From the NCBI RefSeq assembly GCF_024586455.1, contig NC_065919.1:41640839-41704838 (forward strand): 64,000 nt of DNA. Direction: 5' to 3'. Origin of the DNA: Bactrocera neohumeralis (lineage: Eukaryota > Arthropoda > Insecta > Diptera > Tephritidae). The notes beneath the pieces are model-generated. The model did not search any database. It had not been told where the DNA came from and saw nothing but the letters and a program-made list of their open reading frames with translations. Position 1 is the first letter of the stretch; each line of letters begins with the position of its first letter. The position numbers were made by a program, and so were the translations under genes. Below, one piece after another: positions 29,104 to 38,389 of the stretch.

Positions 29104-30650
29104 CAGTTACTCACAAAAATGAGTATACACAGGAGTTCGTAAAAGAAATACACATATGTATGTACTATGGAAAATATAGTGGATAGATATGAATTTTTTT
29201 GATGCACATTTGGAAATAGAAATCTTAGTAACTATCGTTAGATACGCAATATATGGCATTCTTAGTTGTTATGCATTTAAATACGTTTCAAAGTTTTTGT
29301 GTTGTATTATCGTTAGATACGCAATTTATTTTAGTTGTGCATTCTTTTCGCCATGGCTGGTACTAGGAAGGAGACAACCATTAAAATAAGGGAATTAGTG
29401 ATAAAATTGTGCTGAGAAGGTAAATCGTTCAGACAAATTGGTCAAATTATTGATAGACCCCATTGCACAGTCCAAAAAATTATAAATAAATAGAGATATG
29501 AAGGAACATTGCGAAATTCCGGTGGGAGAGGCCGAAAAAAAATTTAGCTTATGTTGATGAGCGTAATACTATACGTAAAGTGGAATTAAACCCAAAGATA
29601 AGTGTTCCCAAATTAACGGTTGAAGTGTCAAAAACAATAAATAAAGAAATATCAACTGAAACAGTTCGTCGTGTTCTTCGAAAAAATAGTTTACATGGTC
29701 GGATAGCATGTAAAAAGCCATTTATCTCTATCGTAAATAAGAAAAAAAGGCTTGAATTTGCTAAAGCTCATGTTGATAAGCCTTTAAGTTTCTGGGAAAG
29801 TGTAATGTTCACTGACGAAACAAAAATTAACATTTGGGGATCTGATGGACGACAAATTGTATGGAGAAAGCCAAACACGGAGCTAAGAAGTAAAAATTTA
29901 GTTGGGACAGTGAAACATGGCGGTGGTTCAGTTATGCTGTGGGGTCTATGGGAGCTAATGGAGTGGGCACCATGCAATTCATTGAATGCAACATGACCAA
30001 GGAGATTTATTTGAATATCCTGAAGTCAAATTTACGTGCAAGCATAGAGAAAATAAAGCTTCCGTCAGTGTTTTGGTTCCAACAAGACAACGATCCAAAA
30101 CACACAGCGAATATAGTTAAAGAATGGTTGCTTTATAACGCTCCAAAACAGCTTAAGACTCTCCCACAATCACCTGATATGAACCCCATAGAGCACTTAT
30201 GAGGAGAACGGAAATCTGAGGTGAAAAAATCCAGTCCCCGTACCAAAGAAGACCTAAAAAGGTGATTACCAGGATATGGGCCGAAATATCACCTAATTTT
30301 ACCAAAAAACTAGTAGAATCGATGCCTAGGCGGATGCAAGCTGTAATAGATGCAGCAGGTGGACCCACAGCCTATTAAATTAAAGAAAAACAAAAGTTAG
30401 GCGGATAAAATAATTATTTTTCATGGAGCGTATACTCAATTTTGTGACCTGAATTTGTCAATAATTATATTTTTTTGCATAAGTTTTTGCTTAATGTTAA
30501 ATAAATGAATTAATTTATGTTCAAATATAGTCGATAAGAGTTCAAACTTTGAATGTGCATCAAAAAAATTCAAATATATTCATTAAATTTCCCATAGCTT
30601 GTGTATTTCTTTAACGAATTCTGGTGTATACTCACTTTTGTGAGTAACTG
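29104..30650 (+). mobile_element. Tc1-like element in NDUFA9 block b
   Basis: TA at 29102-29103 and 30651-30652 flank ends CAGTTACTCACAAAAATGAG and its complement. The inverted repeats continue for about 50 bp (to AAGAAATACACA). The size of 1547 bp is typical of a complete Tc1 family element. Confidence 0.9.
29353..30378 (+). pseudogene. Tc1 transposase (DD34E), near full length
   Basis: ATG at 29353 reads MAGTRKETTIKIRELVIKLC, a TGA, then GKSFRQIGQIIDRPHCTVQK (first HTH), a stop, and GGRGRKK (GRPR-like linker). From 29580 it reads NPKISVPKLTVEVSKTINKE, RRVLRKNSLHGRIACKKPF, MFTDETKINIWGSDGRQIVW (first Asp) and KHGGGSVMLWG. After a one-base shift near 29945 it reads GVGTMQFIECNMTKEIYLNI, FWFQQDNDPKHTANIVKEWL (second Asp) and LPQSPDMNPIEHL (Glu), then a TGA in place of the usual Trp and degraded C-terminal sequence. 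All three catalytic residues are retained. Two early stops, one shift and the late stop disable it. Confidence 0.9.
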
Positions 30651-30835
30651 TATATTCATAAAGATGAGAACAATATGATCAAATATATGAAAAATTATTT
30701 TTTTTATTTATGCATCTTTTTAACTGTGGTAAGTTAATAAATGTTCACCACAGAAAAATGTAACGAACAAATAAGCAACCATGCCGAATAGTGGGGTCCA
30801 GATTATGCTCATTCACAGCCATATTTATATTTTTG

Positions 30836-31212
30836 CCGTCGCATTGCTAAGTAAGCTAAAATTAAACTTTATTTCAAAAGATTTACCATGTATTTTAAAA
30901 TTTTCTATTATAGAATCAGCAGAGAAGCTAGTGTAGAACGTTTGATTATTTGTTTGCTTTAAGCGGTAGTCCCAAACCAATGAGCTTTGTGCTTGAGGAT
31001 GGAAGCAACTTTTTGAAGAGCAAATACTACGGTGAGAGCACATTCGAATGTTGTACAAGCTATTGTCAATTGCGCTAAGGATACCGATACTACTGGTCAG
31101 GTTTATCAAGCTATTAGGTAGGTTTTAAGCAAAATTGAATTTACATATGACTAAACACTCAACATCCACCTTGCAGACCAAAGCGTTACCAGATGAGCGA
31201 ACTAGTGGAATG
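30836..31212 (+). pseudogene. NDUFA9: NDUFA9 (ND-39) pseudogene, copy b
   Basis: The sequence begins at GTCGCATTGCTAAGTAAGC (exon end and donor). An intron leads to an exon at about 30912-31112 carrying FLKSKYYGE, shifted to AQAIVNCAKD-like and TAGQVYQA; a second intron and the exon start CAAAGCGTTACCAGATGAGC (KRYQMSEL) end at 31212. It shares with copies a and c the loss of coding between KYYGE and AQAIV. It shares with copy a, not c, the upstream deletion that joins TTTGCCGTCG to CATTGC. Confidence 0.7.
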
Positions 31213-31236
31213 CCTACAAACGTGCGTAAATATGTA

Positions 31237-31836
31237 TCGGGTGATTTTTTAAGAGCTTGATAACTTTTTTTAAAAAAAAAACGCATAAAATTTGCAAAAT
31301 CTCATCGGTTCTTTATTTGAAGCGTTAGATTGGTTCATGACATTTACTTTTTGAAGATAATTTCATTTAAATGTTGACCGCGGCTGCGTCTTAGGTGGTC
31401 CATTCGGAAAGTCCAATTTTGGGCAACTTTTTCGAGCATTTCGGCCGGAATAGCCCGAATTTCTTCGGAAATGTTGTCTTCCAAAGCTGGAATAGTTGCT
31501 GGCTTATTTCTGTAGACTTTAGACTTGACGTAGCCCCACAAAAAATAGTCTAAAGGCGTTAAATCGCATGATCTTGGTGGCCAACTTACGGGTCCATTTC
31601 TTGAGATGAATTGTTCTCCGAAGTTTTCCCTCAAAATGGCCATAGAATCGCGAGCTGTGTGGCATGTAGCGCCATCTTGTTGAAACCACATGAGTCAACA
31701 TTTAAATGAAATTATCTTCAAAAAGTAAATGTCATGAACCAATCTAACGTTTCAAATAAAGAACCGATGAGATTTTGCAAATTTTATGCGTTTTTTTTTT
31801 AAAAAAAAGTTATCAAGCTCTTAAAAAATCACCCGA
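31237..31836 (-). mobile_element. Mariner-type MITE, second copy, 600 bp
   Basis: TA at 31235-31236 and 31837-31838; ends TCGGGTGATTTTTT and complement; inverted repeats of about 140 bp. Differences from 7878-8474 are very few, indicating recent amplification. It lies inside repeat Y: CGTGCGTAAATA and TGTATATACG rejoin. Confidence 0.9.
31344..31691 (-). pseudogene. Tc1/mariner transposase C-terminal remnant in MITE 2
   Basis: 115 codons with the same layout as 7984-8331: WFQQDGATCHTARDS, PPRSCDLTPLDYFLWGYVKS, and an end at FKK. Here the motif is PPRS where the other copy has PPGS, and EQFIS replaces EQLIS. The N-terminal half is missing, so it is not functional alone. Confidence 0.85.
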
Positions 31837-31838
31837 TA

Positions 31839-32270
31839 TGTATATACGTATGAGCGTGAATACATATCGACGCAGATTTTTGCGAGAAGCACCGAAAGTT
31901 GTGCAATTTATGATTTTAAGCTTTTGCCATCGTCGCGAAAAGACGACTTGTTGGCAAAGGCATGCTCGGGGAGATGTTACGGCCTCTGTTTTTATGAATG
32001 AAGCGAGATCGCTTGTGGAATTTGCGCCTGCGTTCATGAATGAAATCGTTTTTGTTGCAAAATGTACTACACTTGTTCTTCGCCAATTTGGCTGCTATAT
32101 TGTCTTGTGAAGATCAATTTTTTGTTGGTGACATATTCATATGTGTACGCATATGTATGTTTGTATGCTTGTGCAGGTCAGTGCGCGCACATGTAATAAG
32201 TATGTATATTGACAAGTGATGAAAATATGATTTCAATTTCTGAACGCGCAAATGCGTATACATACATTTA
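31839..32270 (-). repeat. Repeat Y fragment (P copy 3 3' tail)
   Basis: Reverse-oriented match to 46020-46480: CATCGTCGCGAAAAGACGAC, GCATGCTCGGGGAGATGTTA, GTGCGCGCACATGTAATA and CTGAACGCGCAAATGCG. It continues on the far side of the Tc3-like insertion at 32273-33792 into the hairpin at 33819. Confidence 0.7.
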
Positions 32271-32272
32271 TA

Positions 32273-33792
32273 CACCCAGCGAAATATTTATAAAGCCACC
32301 GTCAAATTTCATATTTTTCTTAGAAAAATTGGTGTAAGTGTCCACAGATTCTGTATTTTAAATTTACGGGATGACGTTTGAATTATTTCATATTCATTTA
32401 ATATTTTAATCATAGTAGGCGGTGAATATTTAACAATAACCGTTATCTCTAAGCGAAATATTTATAAAGCCAGGAGGACTTATTTGCTTCCATTGTTTGT
32501 TTAGTTATGACAAATAAGACTACATGTGAGTTATTAATTATTATTGCATAAATAAATTAATTAGCTATTTAATTTCATTAATTTTTTTAATTTTTCTCGA
32601 AATCGTAAAGAATGCATCGTGGAAAAGCTTTGGCGGAAGAAGAGAAAGGAAAAATTATGGCATATCATGAAGAGGGTTTGTCAAATCGAGACATTTCAAG
32701 GCGTTTAAATAGATCGAAGGATATTGTAAGAAAGTTTTTATAATTAGGGACCAATTATGGAAAAAATAAGAGGAGAGGGAGGCCTCCAAAAGTGAACGAA
32801 AGGCAAACGATTTATCATGCAGGAAAATGTAAGTGCGAGACAAATAAAACAGCAAGTTAATTTGGAGATAGGAGTACGACGAGTACAACAAATACTTAAA
32901 TGTGAATTAGATTTTATTTATGATAAAAAATGCGCCAAACCGTCATTGACCGAAAAACGCAAATTGGCCAGGCTTCGTTTCGCCGAAAAAAAATATCGCT
33001 TTTGGGACGACGAGTGGAAAACCGTTATTTTTACTGACGAAAAAAAATGCAATTTAGATGGCCCCCATGGTCTCCACAAACATTGGAGGCCCATAGAGTC
33101 TAGTAGGCAGAAACGTAAGCGACGAAGTTTTGGTGGCGGATCACTCATGGTTTGGGCTGGGATAACTTACAGAGAGAAAACTCCAGTTTGCTTTGTACTA
33201 ACAAAAGTGGACTCGAATACTACATTAAATTACTGGATTAAGTTCTTATTGATTTTGGAGAGGAATTTGTTGGAAATTAATTCATTTTCCAGCAAGACAA
33301 TGCAGCGATACATCGCTCCAAGAAAACAGTTGATAACTTGCTGGCTCGGATTATTAAATTTCTCGATTGGCCTGCAATTAGTACCGACCTAAACCCCATT
33401 GAAAACCTTTGGTCCGCGTTATCAGGCAAGGTTTTCGAAAAGGGACGGAAATTTGGTAACGTTAAATGTCTAAGAAATGCCATCGTTGAAAAATGGGAGG
33501 CAATTGATCAAACCGTTATCCTTTCTTTAATTAAATCTATGCCCAGACGATTGGAAGAAGTTATTGCTAACAATGATGGTCATACATCTTATTAAACATT
33601 TCATTTTTCTCTTAATTACTAAAAATATAATGTATAATCAAAGAGGCTTTATAATTATTTCGTTCGGCTTATTTCAATTAACATTAATTGAATTAAATAT
33701 CATTCCAAAAATAATAAATAATAGCAAAATTATAGGTTTTTCTTTCATTATTGAGCTTAACTAAAGTGGCTTTATAAATATTTCGCTGGGTG
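32273..33792 (+). mobile_element. Tc3-like element with doubled terminal motifs
   Basis: TA at 32271-32272 and 33793-33794. Ends CACCCAGCGAAATATTTATA and complement. The motif AGCGAAATATTTATAAAGCCA occurs at both 32279 and about 32453, and its complement at the right tip with a weaker second copy near 33640 (AGAGGCTTTATAATTATTTC). This is an inverted-repeat/direct-repeat arrangement known from several Tc1-family elements. Length 1520 bp. Confidence 0.9.
32612..33594 (+). pseudogene. Tc3-like transposase, nearly complete
   Basis: ATG at 32612 starts MHRGKALAEEEKGKIMAYHE, GLSNRDISRRLNRSKDIVRK (HTH), a TAA after FL, NKRRGRPPKVNERQ, then a one-base shift near 32812 to MQENVSARQIKQQVNLEIGV. Next come KRKLARLRFAEKKY, VIFTDEKKCNLDGPHGLHKH (first Asp) and RSFGGGSLMVWAGITYREKT. 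After a shift near 33285, FQQDNAAIHRSKKTV (second Asp) and DWPAISTDLNPIENLWSALS (Glu) run to a TAA at 33592. All three catalytic positions survive. One stop and two shifts separate it from function. Confidence 0.85.
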
Positions 33793-33818
33793 TATGAGCA
33801 TCTTATATCGTATACTAT

Positions 33819-33910
33819 ACTAATAAATATTTTTCTTACTAATAGAAATTAAACTATGTATATTGCTGTGATAAATTTAATTTCTATTAGTAAGAAAAAT
33901 ATTTATTAGT
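33819..33910. repeat. Perfect 35-bp-arm hairpin
   Basis: ACTAATAAATATTTTTCTTA and the following 15 bases at 33819-33853 are the exact inverse of 33876-33910, with a 22-nt loop. A longer, less perfect version lies at about 45849-45966, in the equivalent place 3' of P copy 4, so it belongs to the P 3' region or is a MITE fixed in its ancestor. Confidence 0.9.
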
Positions 33911-33951
33911 ATTGTAAACGATATTAAAAAGCAAAAAATTAAAAATAAATT

Positions 33952-34032
33952 CTGTCGAGATTCGAACCTGTGTCGTCATCTTCACTTTCCAAGCGCTTAC
34001 CACCAGCGCTACCATTGACACTTAGGTTGTTC
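33952..34032 (-). other. tRNA-derived sequence (SINE head or tRNA pseudogene)
   Basis: The minus strand reads TGTCAATGGTAGCGCTGGTG, GTAAGCGCTTGGAAAGTGAA, GATGACGACACA and GGTTCGAATCTCGACAG. TAGCGCTGGTGG resembles an A box and GGTTCGAATC a B box, about 40 nt apart, with a near-complementary TGTCAA/TCGACA acceptor pair. No orthodox anticodon loop is convincing and an AT-rich tail follows, so a SINE or pseudogene is more likely than a working tRNA. Confidence 0.45.
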
Positions 34033-34039
34033 TGTCTTA

Positions 34040-34800
34040 AGCATGGTTTGGTTATGCATGTAAGAAACATACGATGGTTCAAATAATTTTGTTTGAGTAG
34101 AGAAATATGTATGCTTTTGTAGAGCATTTGCTTTCGCAAACATACAGACAAATGTGCAAAAGACATAATATATGTATGACGTATGATTGTTTCGCATTTT
34201 GCTTCTACGCCGGTCAAATTTCTATACAAAAACCGGCTGAAATGTGTGAGAAAATAAAATGGACAACTGCAAATAATTTTTTAAAAATTTATTGATAATT
34301 AAATATAAATGAATATACATGTAAATTTATTTAAGTTTCTTTAATTTTATTGAAAAACTTATTTAAACTGCAAAGAAAAATAAAAAGAAAATTCATTTTA
34401 TTAGAAAAATACGTATACATACATATAATGTTATTAAGAAAATATAATTTTAATAAAACACGATTTTCAGAATTTGTCTACCTTCAACCACAAATTCTCA
34501 CACAACCTAATCAATAAAGATTAGGTATTTTTCACCAGCTTTTTTCAAAGCTTGGCTCGTTTACTATGTAACTACTACTAAAGCTAACTACAAATTAACA
34601 ATAACTAATACTAAAACTACTACTACAATCTATTTACAACTTAATTCTACCCTGAAAGAAAAAAAAGAACATTATTAGTTTTTGAAGTAGCTGAAATGAG
34701 AGAAAAAAGAAAGAAAAAATGTGTTTTAGTAATTTGAATAATATACTTTGCATTGTATGTATTTCTTTTACCTTTTATCCAACGAAAGTTACTAGAAAAA
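34040..34800 (-). other. P copy 3 3' untranslated region with Y fragment
   Basis: 34450-34800 matches 44400-44630 and 45590-45740 (GGTGAAAAATACCTAATC, CACAAATTCTCACACAACC, CACGATTTTCAGAATTTGTC), so it is the P lineage-1 3' UTR. 34085-34300 is a scrap of repeat Y (TTTGCTTTCGCAAACATACA). No gene. Confidence 0.6.
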
Positions 34801-34818
34801 TCAAATATGGCCTGCAAT

Positions 34819-36432
34819 CTATCGTACCAGTTTCTTTAATTTTTGTTTCTTATTGTACCACCTCGCCCTTACTTCATTTTTATAAAGCTCTTCCTGCTGG
34901 TGTGCCAGCCATTTTGCATTCGTAAACAGTAAAACTGTTATTAAAAAATCCAAAAATTGGTGCCTATGTTCGAGGCAATCTCCTGCCTCGCTATACCACT
35001 CTGGGTATTTCTGTCTTGTAATTGCAGTAATCTGGGCTAAAATCATAGATTTTATACCCACTCTGCAAGAATTTGCTATAAAGAGCTCTTTGTAACAGCT
35101 CATTTGGAGGCGGCTTATTTCGAAGACTCTATCGTCGGGATTAACCAGCCTTAGGTCATTGTCTCCTTTGTAATTTTTTGACCTTGTAAGGGCTTCCGAT
35201 GAGTCTTGTAAAGAGATATCCCTCTTTCGCATTAATAGGGCACATTTCTCCCACTTTAATCGACAAAAGACCTTCTGGTATATCGCATATCCAGTATAGT
35301 TACGACGAACCTGTTTTTCTGCTACTTTTTCGGCCTCAGCAAATTGCTCATCTGGAATACATATTTGTTTCACGGCAAGTTGCTCAGACGGTTTTAAATT
35401 TTCTTTCAGGTCGTCTTCCTGGCCAATATTCCAATCAAAGTTGATGTCGTCGTCTTCTTCGCAACTGCTGCCTGTTTGCAAGAAGTTGCGTCGCAATATG
35501 TGCATGGACAATAGCCTTGCAACAATATATTGCATTTCGTGTGCGGATGGATGATTGTTCGCTCCCAAACTTGCGCGAATCCTATAAAAAAAGTTTTCCA
35601 GTGCATCCTGGTTCATTCTCCCTAAGAGTATAAATGATATATTCGAATATTCATCGAATACATCGCCGCTCAATGCAATCATTGCATTTATTGTAAATAT
35701 AAAAGAATCCAGGCACAATATTTGGCTGTTAGGCTTTTTTATATTTTTAATGTACTGGATGTGATCTTTTAGCCTGTTTATTTTATCAATACAATTTCTT
35801 CGTATTGGCCGTCTTTGCGGATTTGGATTGTAAAGCATCTTACAATCCAATTCGTCGAACAGGTCATTCATCCTTTTAACCAGCAGCTGGGTTGCTTTGG
35901 CACATTTCTTCAAATGCTCATCGGAGCCCAATAAATTTTGCTTTATTGCCATATCTATTGCCGCGGCGACCGAATTGCTGAATACTTGCGTAGCTCTAGA
36001 CACCGACATCTTTTCCAAATTTGAGGGGTACACATGCGAATACATTAATTTAGGGCACATTTTAAAATTAACGTTCGCTTGGTCGATGGCAAATATTTTT
36101 CGGACTACTTTAAACGAAGCCAGTCCATCTTGCGTCTCGGTGTCGTACTTCATGATCATGTTGCGCATGCATTTGATAAGATGGCAATAGTCGAACATCA
36201 TATATATTTTATTTCCGTTATGGTAAAAATAAGGTTTTTCTGGCGATGCGCCCAATATAAGCCTCAATCTGGCATTGTGGGGACCCTGATCACAAACTAT
36301 TGTTTTTATTTTAAGTCCGATTTCTTCGGAGGCGTTTAAATTGCTCTGGAGCAAATTTAGCAATCTTTCGCTGCTTTTTGCCACATAGTAGGAAATTACA
36401 TATTTCCATTTCGCGACTAGGCCTTTCAACAT
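34819..36432 (-). pseudogene. P transposase catalytic/C-terminal ORF, 537 codons intact
   Basis: P transposase is a THAP-fold DNA-binding, GTP-dependent DDE/RNase H-like recombinase. This open frame begins MLKGLVAKWKYVISYYVAKS. It carries EIGLKIKTIVCDQGPHNARL (catalytic Asp region, equivalent to D303 of D. melanogaster P), FDYCHLIKCMRNMIMKYDTE, SRATQVFSNSVAAAIDMAIK, LDSFIFTINAMIALSGDVFD, ILLGRMNQDALENFFYRIRA (late acidic cluster, near E531 of P), CRLKWEKCALLM, RSKNYKGDNDLRLVNPDDRV and HQQEELYKNEVRARW, ending KKLVR. It is uninterrupted over the insertion domain and C-terminal region. It is not a full gene: the preceding FDEVS part is in another frame (shift near 36465). Confidence 0.85.
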
Positions 36433-37160
36433 GAAAAAACAGCACTTATTGCGATCACGCTTTCCCGGTGACCTTCTCCATTATCGACGAAGCCATCAAG
36501 CACATCTCGTTCTTTGTTGTACGTCAGATCTTTTCTGATTGAGACTTCGTCGAAAATTAGTTGGTATATGTGTTCTTCTGGTTCACTTTTTCGTCGATAC
36601 CGGGGCAGGCATACCGGATCGGACGCCAACGCAAAAGTGTTTTTATGTGGGGCAATGCGAACCCCAAGTCGTCGCGCATAAAATTATAGGCCTTAGTCGA
36701 CATACATATAATTTATGTTCAACGCCATTGTCTTCTCCTTTTCGTTGTAGAAGGTTTTCGTCTTCACAATCATTTTTGCGAAGGTAACTACATGATCATT
36801 TGCATCTCCTGTTAAAATTATATTTTTCTCCAGAGCTTGACATTTTCTTGTCAATAAGAAAATTCTTTTCAGCTCTTTAATTTTTTTGGCTTGTTTCAAA
36901 GCATTATTTTGAAACCGCCTAGCTACTCGAGCGTAATTCTCGTGGTCGCAAACAGAGATATTCTTTTCTTCGTCGCACTTCATTTCTAACTCAAGAAGGC
37001 GTGAATATTTCTCAAACTCTTCGAATGATATGTCATTTGGATTGCAGGCCTTTACCCAATTATTACCCATTACTAGCAACTTCCGTTTTCGGAAATTTGA
37101 ATAATTTTTCTCCACCGGCACAGTTGCTAACGCAGCAACTTTTTAGCGGAGGTGCCGGTT
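36433..37160 (-). pseudogene. P lineage-1 transposase, copy 3, N-terminal part
   Basis: Minus strand: a THAP half-finger SCCVSNCAGGEKLFKFPKTE near 37120, fused by deletion to WVKACNPNDISFEEFEKYSR, ISVCDHENYARVARRF, ALKQAKKIKELKRIF (coiled-coil-like), TGDANDHVVTFAKMIV, and KEKTMALNINYM. A TATG insertion at about 36703-36706 shifts the frame (copies 1 and 2 read YMSTKPYNFM). From 36629 it reads SDPVCLPRYRRKSEPEEHIY, LIFDEVSIRKDLTYN (first catalytic Asp, as D230 in P) and VDNGEGHRESVI, then a second shift near 36465 into the 537-codon frame. Confidence 0.8.
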
Positions 37161-37224
37161 CGAATAGTTGGGTAGGGGCCTCATCTATAAATTTCAAATA
37201 AATATATAGAAATAAATATAAAAT

Positions 37225-37465
37225 ATGTAATATGTAAAATAAAATTTAAATATATTGAAAATTATATGCATGTATGTATTTGCAGCATACAAACATATAT
37301 GAGGCACGTATGAATTTATATGCAATATGCATGCAGTTTTGTATTGTAATCTGAAAACAACCGCATGTGGTGTGCCGTAAATATACATATGTTTAATTAG
37401 ATACATATTTATAAAATCAAACGGTTTGATTTTATAATTCAAACATTTGGTCCTTCGAGCCGGAT
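37225..37465 (+). repeat. Possible LTR end plus tRNA-Tyr primer-binding site
   Basis: 37448-37465 reads TGGTCCTTCGAGCCGGAT, the exact complement of the 3' end of insect tRNA-Tyr (…AUCCGGCUCGAAGGACCA) including CCA. It is preceded by TT and a CA that would end an LTR (…AATTCAAACA), the layout of LTR retrotransposons, commonly BEL/Pao-like. Upstream AT-rich sequence from about 37225 (TGTAATATG) could be the LTR. No gag or second LTR is seen. It sits in the intron between the THAP exon and the rest of P copy 3. Confidence 0.45.
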
Positions 37466-37598
37466 CAATATAAGTGCATTAAAAGTGCACACATTTGTAT
37501 TTGCACCCACAAATAAGAAAATCGTAGCTCATACCCCTTTGTTGTAAGGGCACCCACAACAAATATTACACTTACATAAATAAAAGAATTGCACTTAC

Positions 37599-37835
37599 CT
37601 AGATCCAACGTTGGGACAGCATTCTTTTTAAGATTTTTGGGCCAATTGCCTCTTTTACAAAATGCTTTTCACAAACGAATGAGTTGGTGGCTGGAAAGTG
37701 GTCAGTGGGAGAAATTTTTAGGTTCTCCTTCCACTTTTCAGCCAGCTCCCATTCATTTGGAAAAGTAAACAGACGGAGTACCCCACCGCTGGTACTCCCA
37801 CACCCGCGCACACGACACTTGCGAACTTTCGGCAT
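37599..37835 (-). pseudogene. THAP zinc-finger exon
   Basis: A THAP domain binds DNA through a C2CH zinc module. ATG at 37835 reads MPKVRKCRVRGCGSTSGGVL, RLFTFPNEWELAEKWKENLK, PATNSFVCEKHFVKEAI and KILKRML. The C-x4-C pair, FTFP turn, conserved Trp and C-x2-H are all present, so the domain is complete at about 75 residues. A GTAAGT donor follows the last codons (ATCTAG-GTAAGT, 37603-37597). A second, half THAP finger is present downstream at 37120, so this exon may belong to P copy 3 or to another THAP element inserted upstream. Confidence 0.8.
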
Positions 37836-37926
37836 TTTTCGGCACTTTCGAATTAATTAATATAAGTAAAATTCCCGACTTAACCCGAACACGTCTTCTT
37901 CTTATTCGCGCAAAATTTCCAACTTT

Positions 37927-38205
37927 ACGAAAATTTGCGCAATTCTTGACACTTCAATTTTATGTAAAGTTTAAAACATACATATTTACATATGAATATA
38001 TAATATATTTGATTTTGGCGCAATTATCGACACTTGTCAATTTGCCCAATATATTAGTAGGAGAAAGAAGGATGGTTACTTTCATTTGAGAGTAAAGCTC
38101 AATACTTATTTACATATGATATATACAAAGAACATGTAAGAAGAAGATTTTTACTTAATATGTAAATATTTATTTGATTTTGGCGCAATTATTGACACTT
38201 GTCTT
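37927..38205. repeat. Three copies of GGCGCAATTATTGACACTTGTC
   Basis: Variants TTGCGCAATTCTTGACACTT (about 37933), GGCGCAATTATCGACACTTG (38018) and GGCGCAATTATTGACACTTG (38180) in direct orientation upstream of the THAP exon. They could be transposase-binding subterminal repeats of P copy 3. Function is inference. Confidence 0.55.
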
Positions 38206-38389
38206 AATATACAAAATTGGGCCAATGAAACATGTACATAATTATTTATTTATTTATTTATTTATAACAAAAAGAGTTTTATTATATAAATACATAAACG
38301 CAGCACTGGCTACGAGGCCTTCAGCCGCCTTGTAATTATAACTAGCTGAAAAATTCTATTTGCTAAGGGTTAGTAAAGATGTAAGTTGC

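Larger units (their letters stand above)
28867..31212 (+). repeat. NDUFA9-containing block, copy b
   Basis: Same order as 48612-49680: AAGGTCACTATCAGCTG, GCCACTGTAGAAATGTCAAG, CCAAGATGGCCGACTTTTAA and AAATATTGGTT, then a Tc1 insertion (29104-30650), GATGAGAACAATATGATC, GCATGGTTGCTTATTTGTT-like sequence, and the pseudogene. It ends abruptly at 31212 (GTGGAATG) against repeat Y. Confidence 0.75.
34310..37850 (-). mobile_element. P lineage-1 element, copy 3 (longest)
   Basis: The only lineage-1 copy here that keeps the region deleted in copies 1 and 2 and lacks ITmD37E (continuous at 36200-36215). It has a THAP exon, N-terminal region, complete catalytic region and 3' UTR; repeat Y continues beyond a tRNA-like insert and the Tc3-like element. 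It is the natural candidate for the parental form of the deleted copies. TIRs were not recognised at its 5' end. Confidence 0.75.

Noticed and set aside
33952..34032. Functional tRNA gene
   Set aside because: No convincing anticodon stem-loop, and the A box deviates.
34819..36432. Complete functional P transposase
   Set aside because: The ORF lacks the THAP and first catalytic Asp in the same frame, and two frameshifts precede it.
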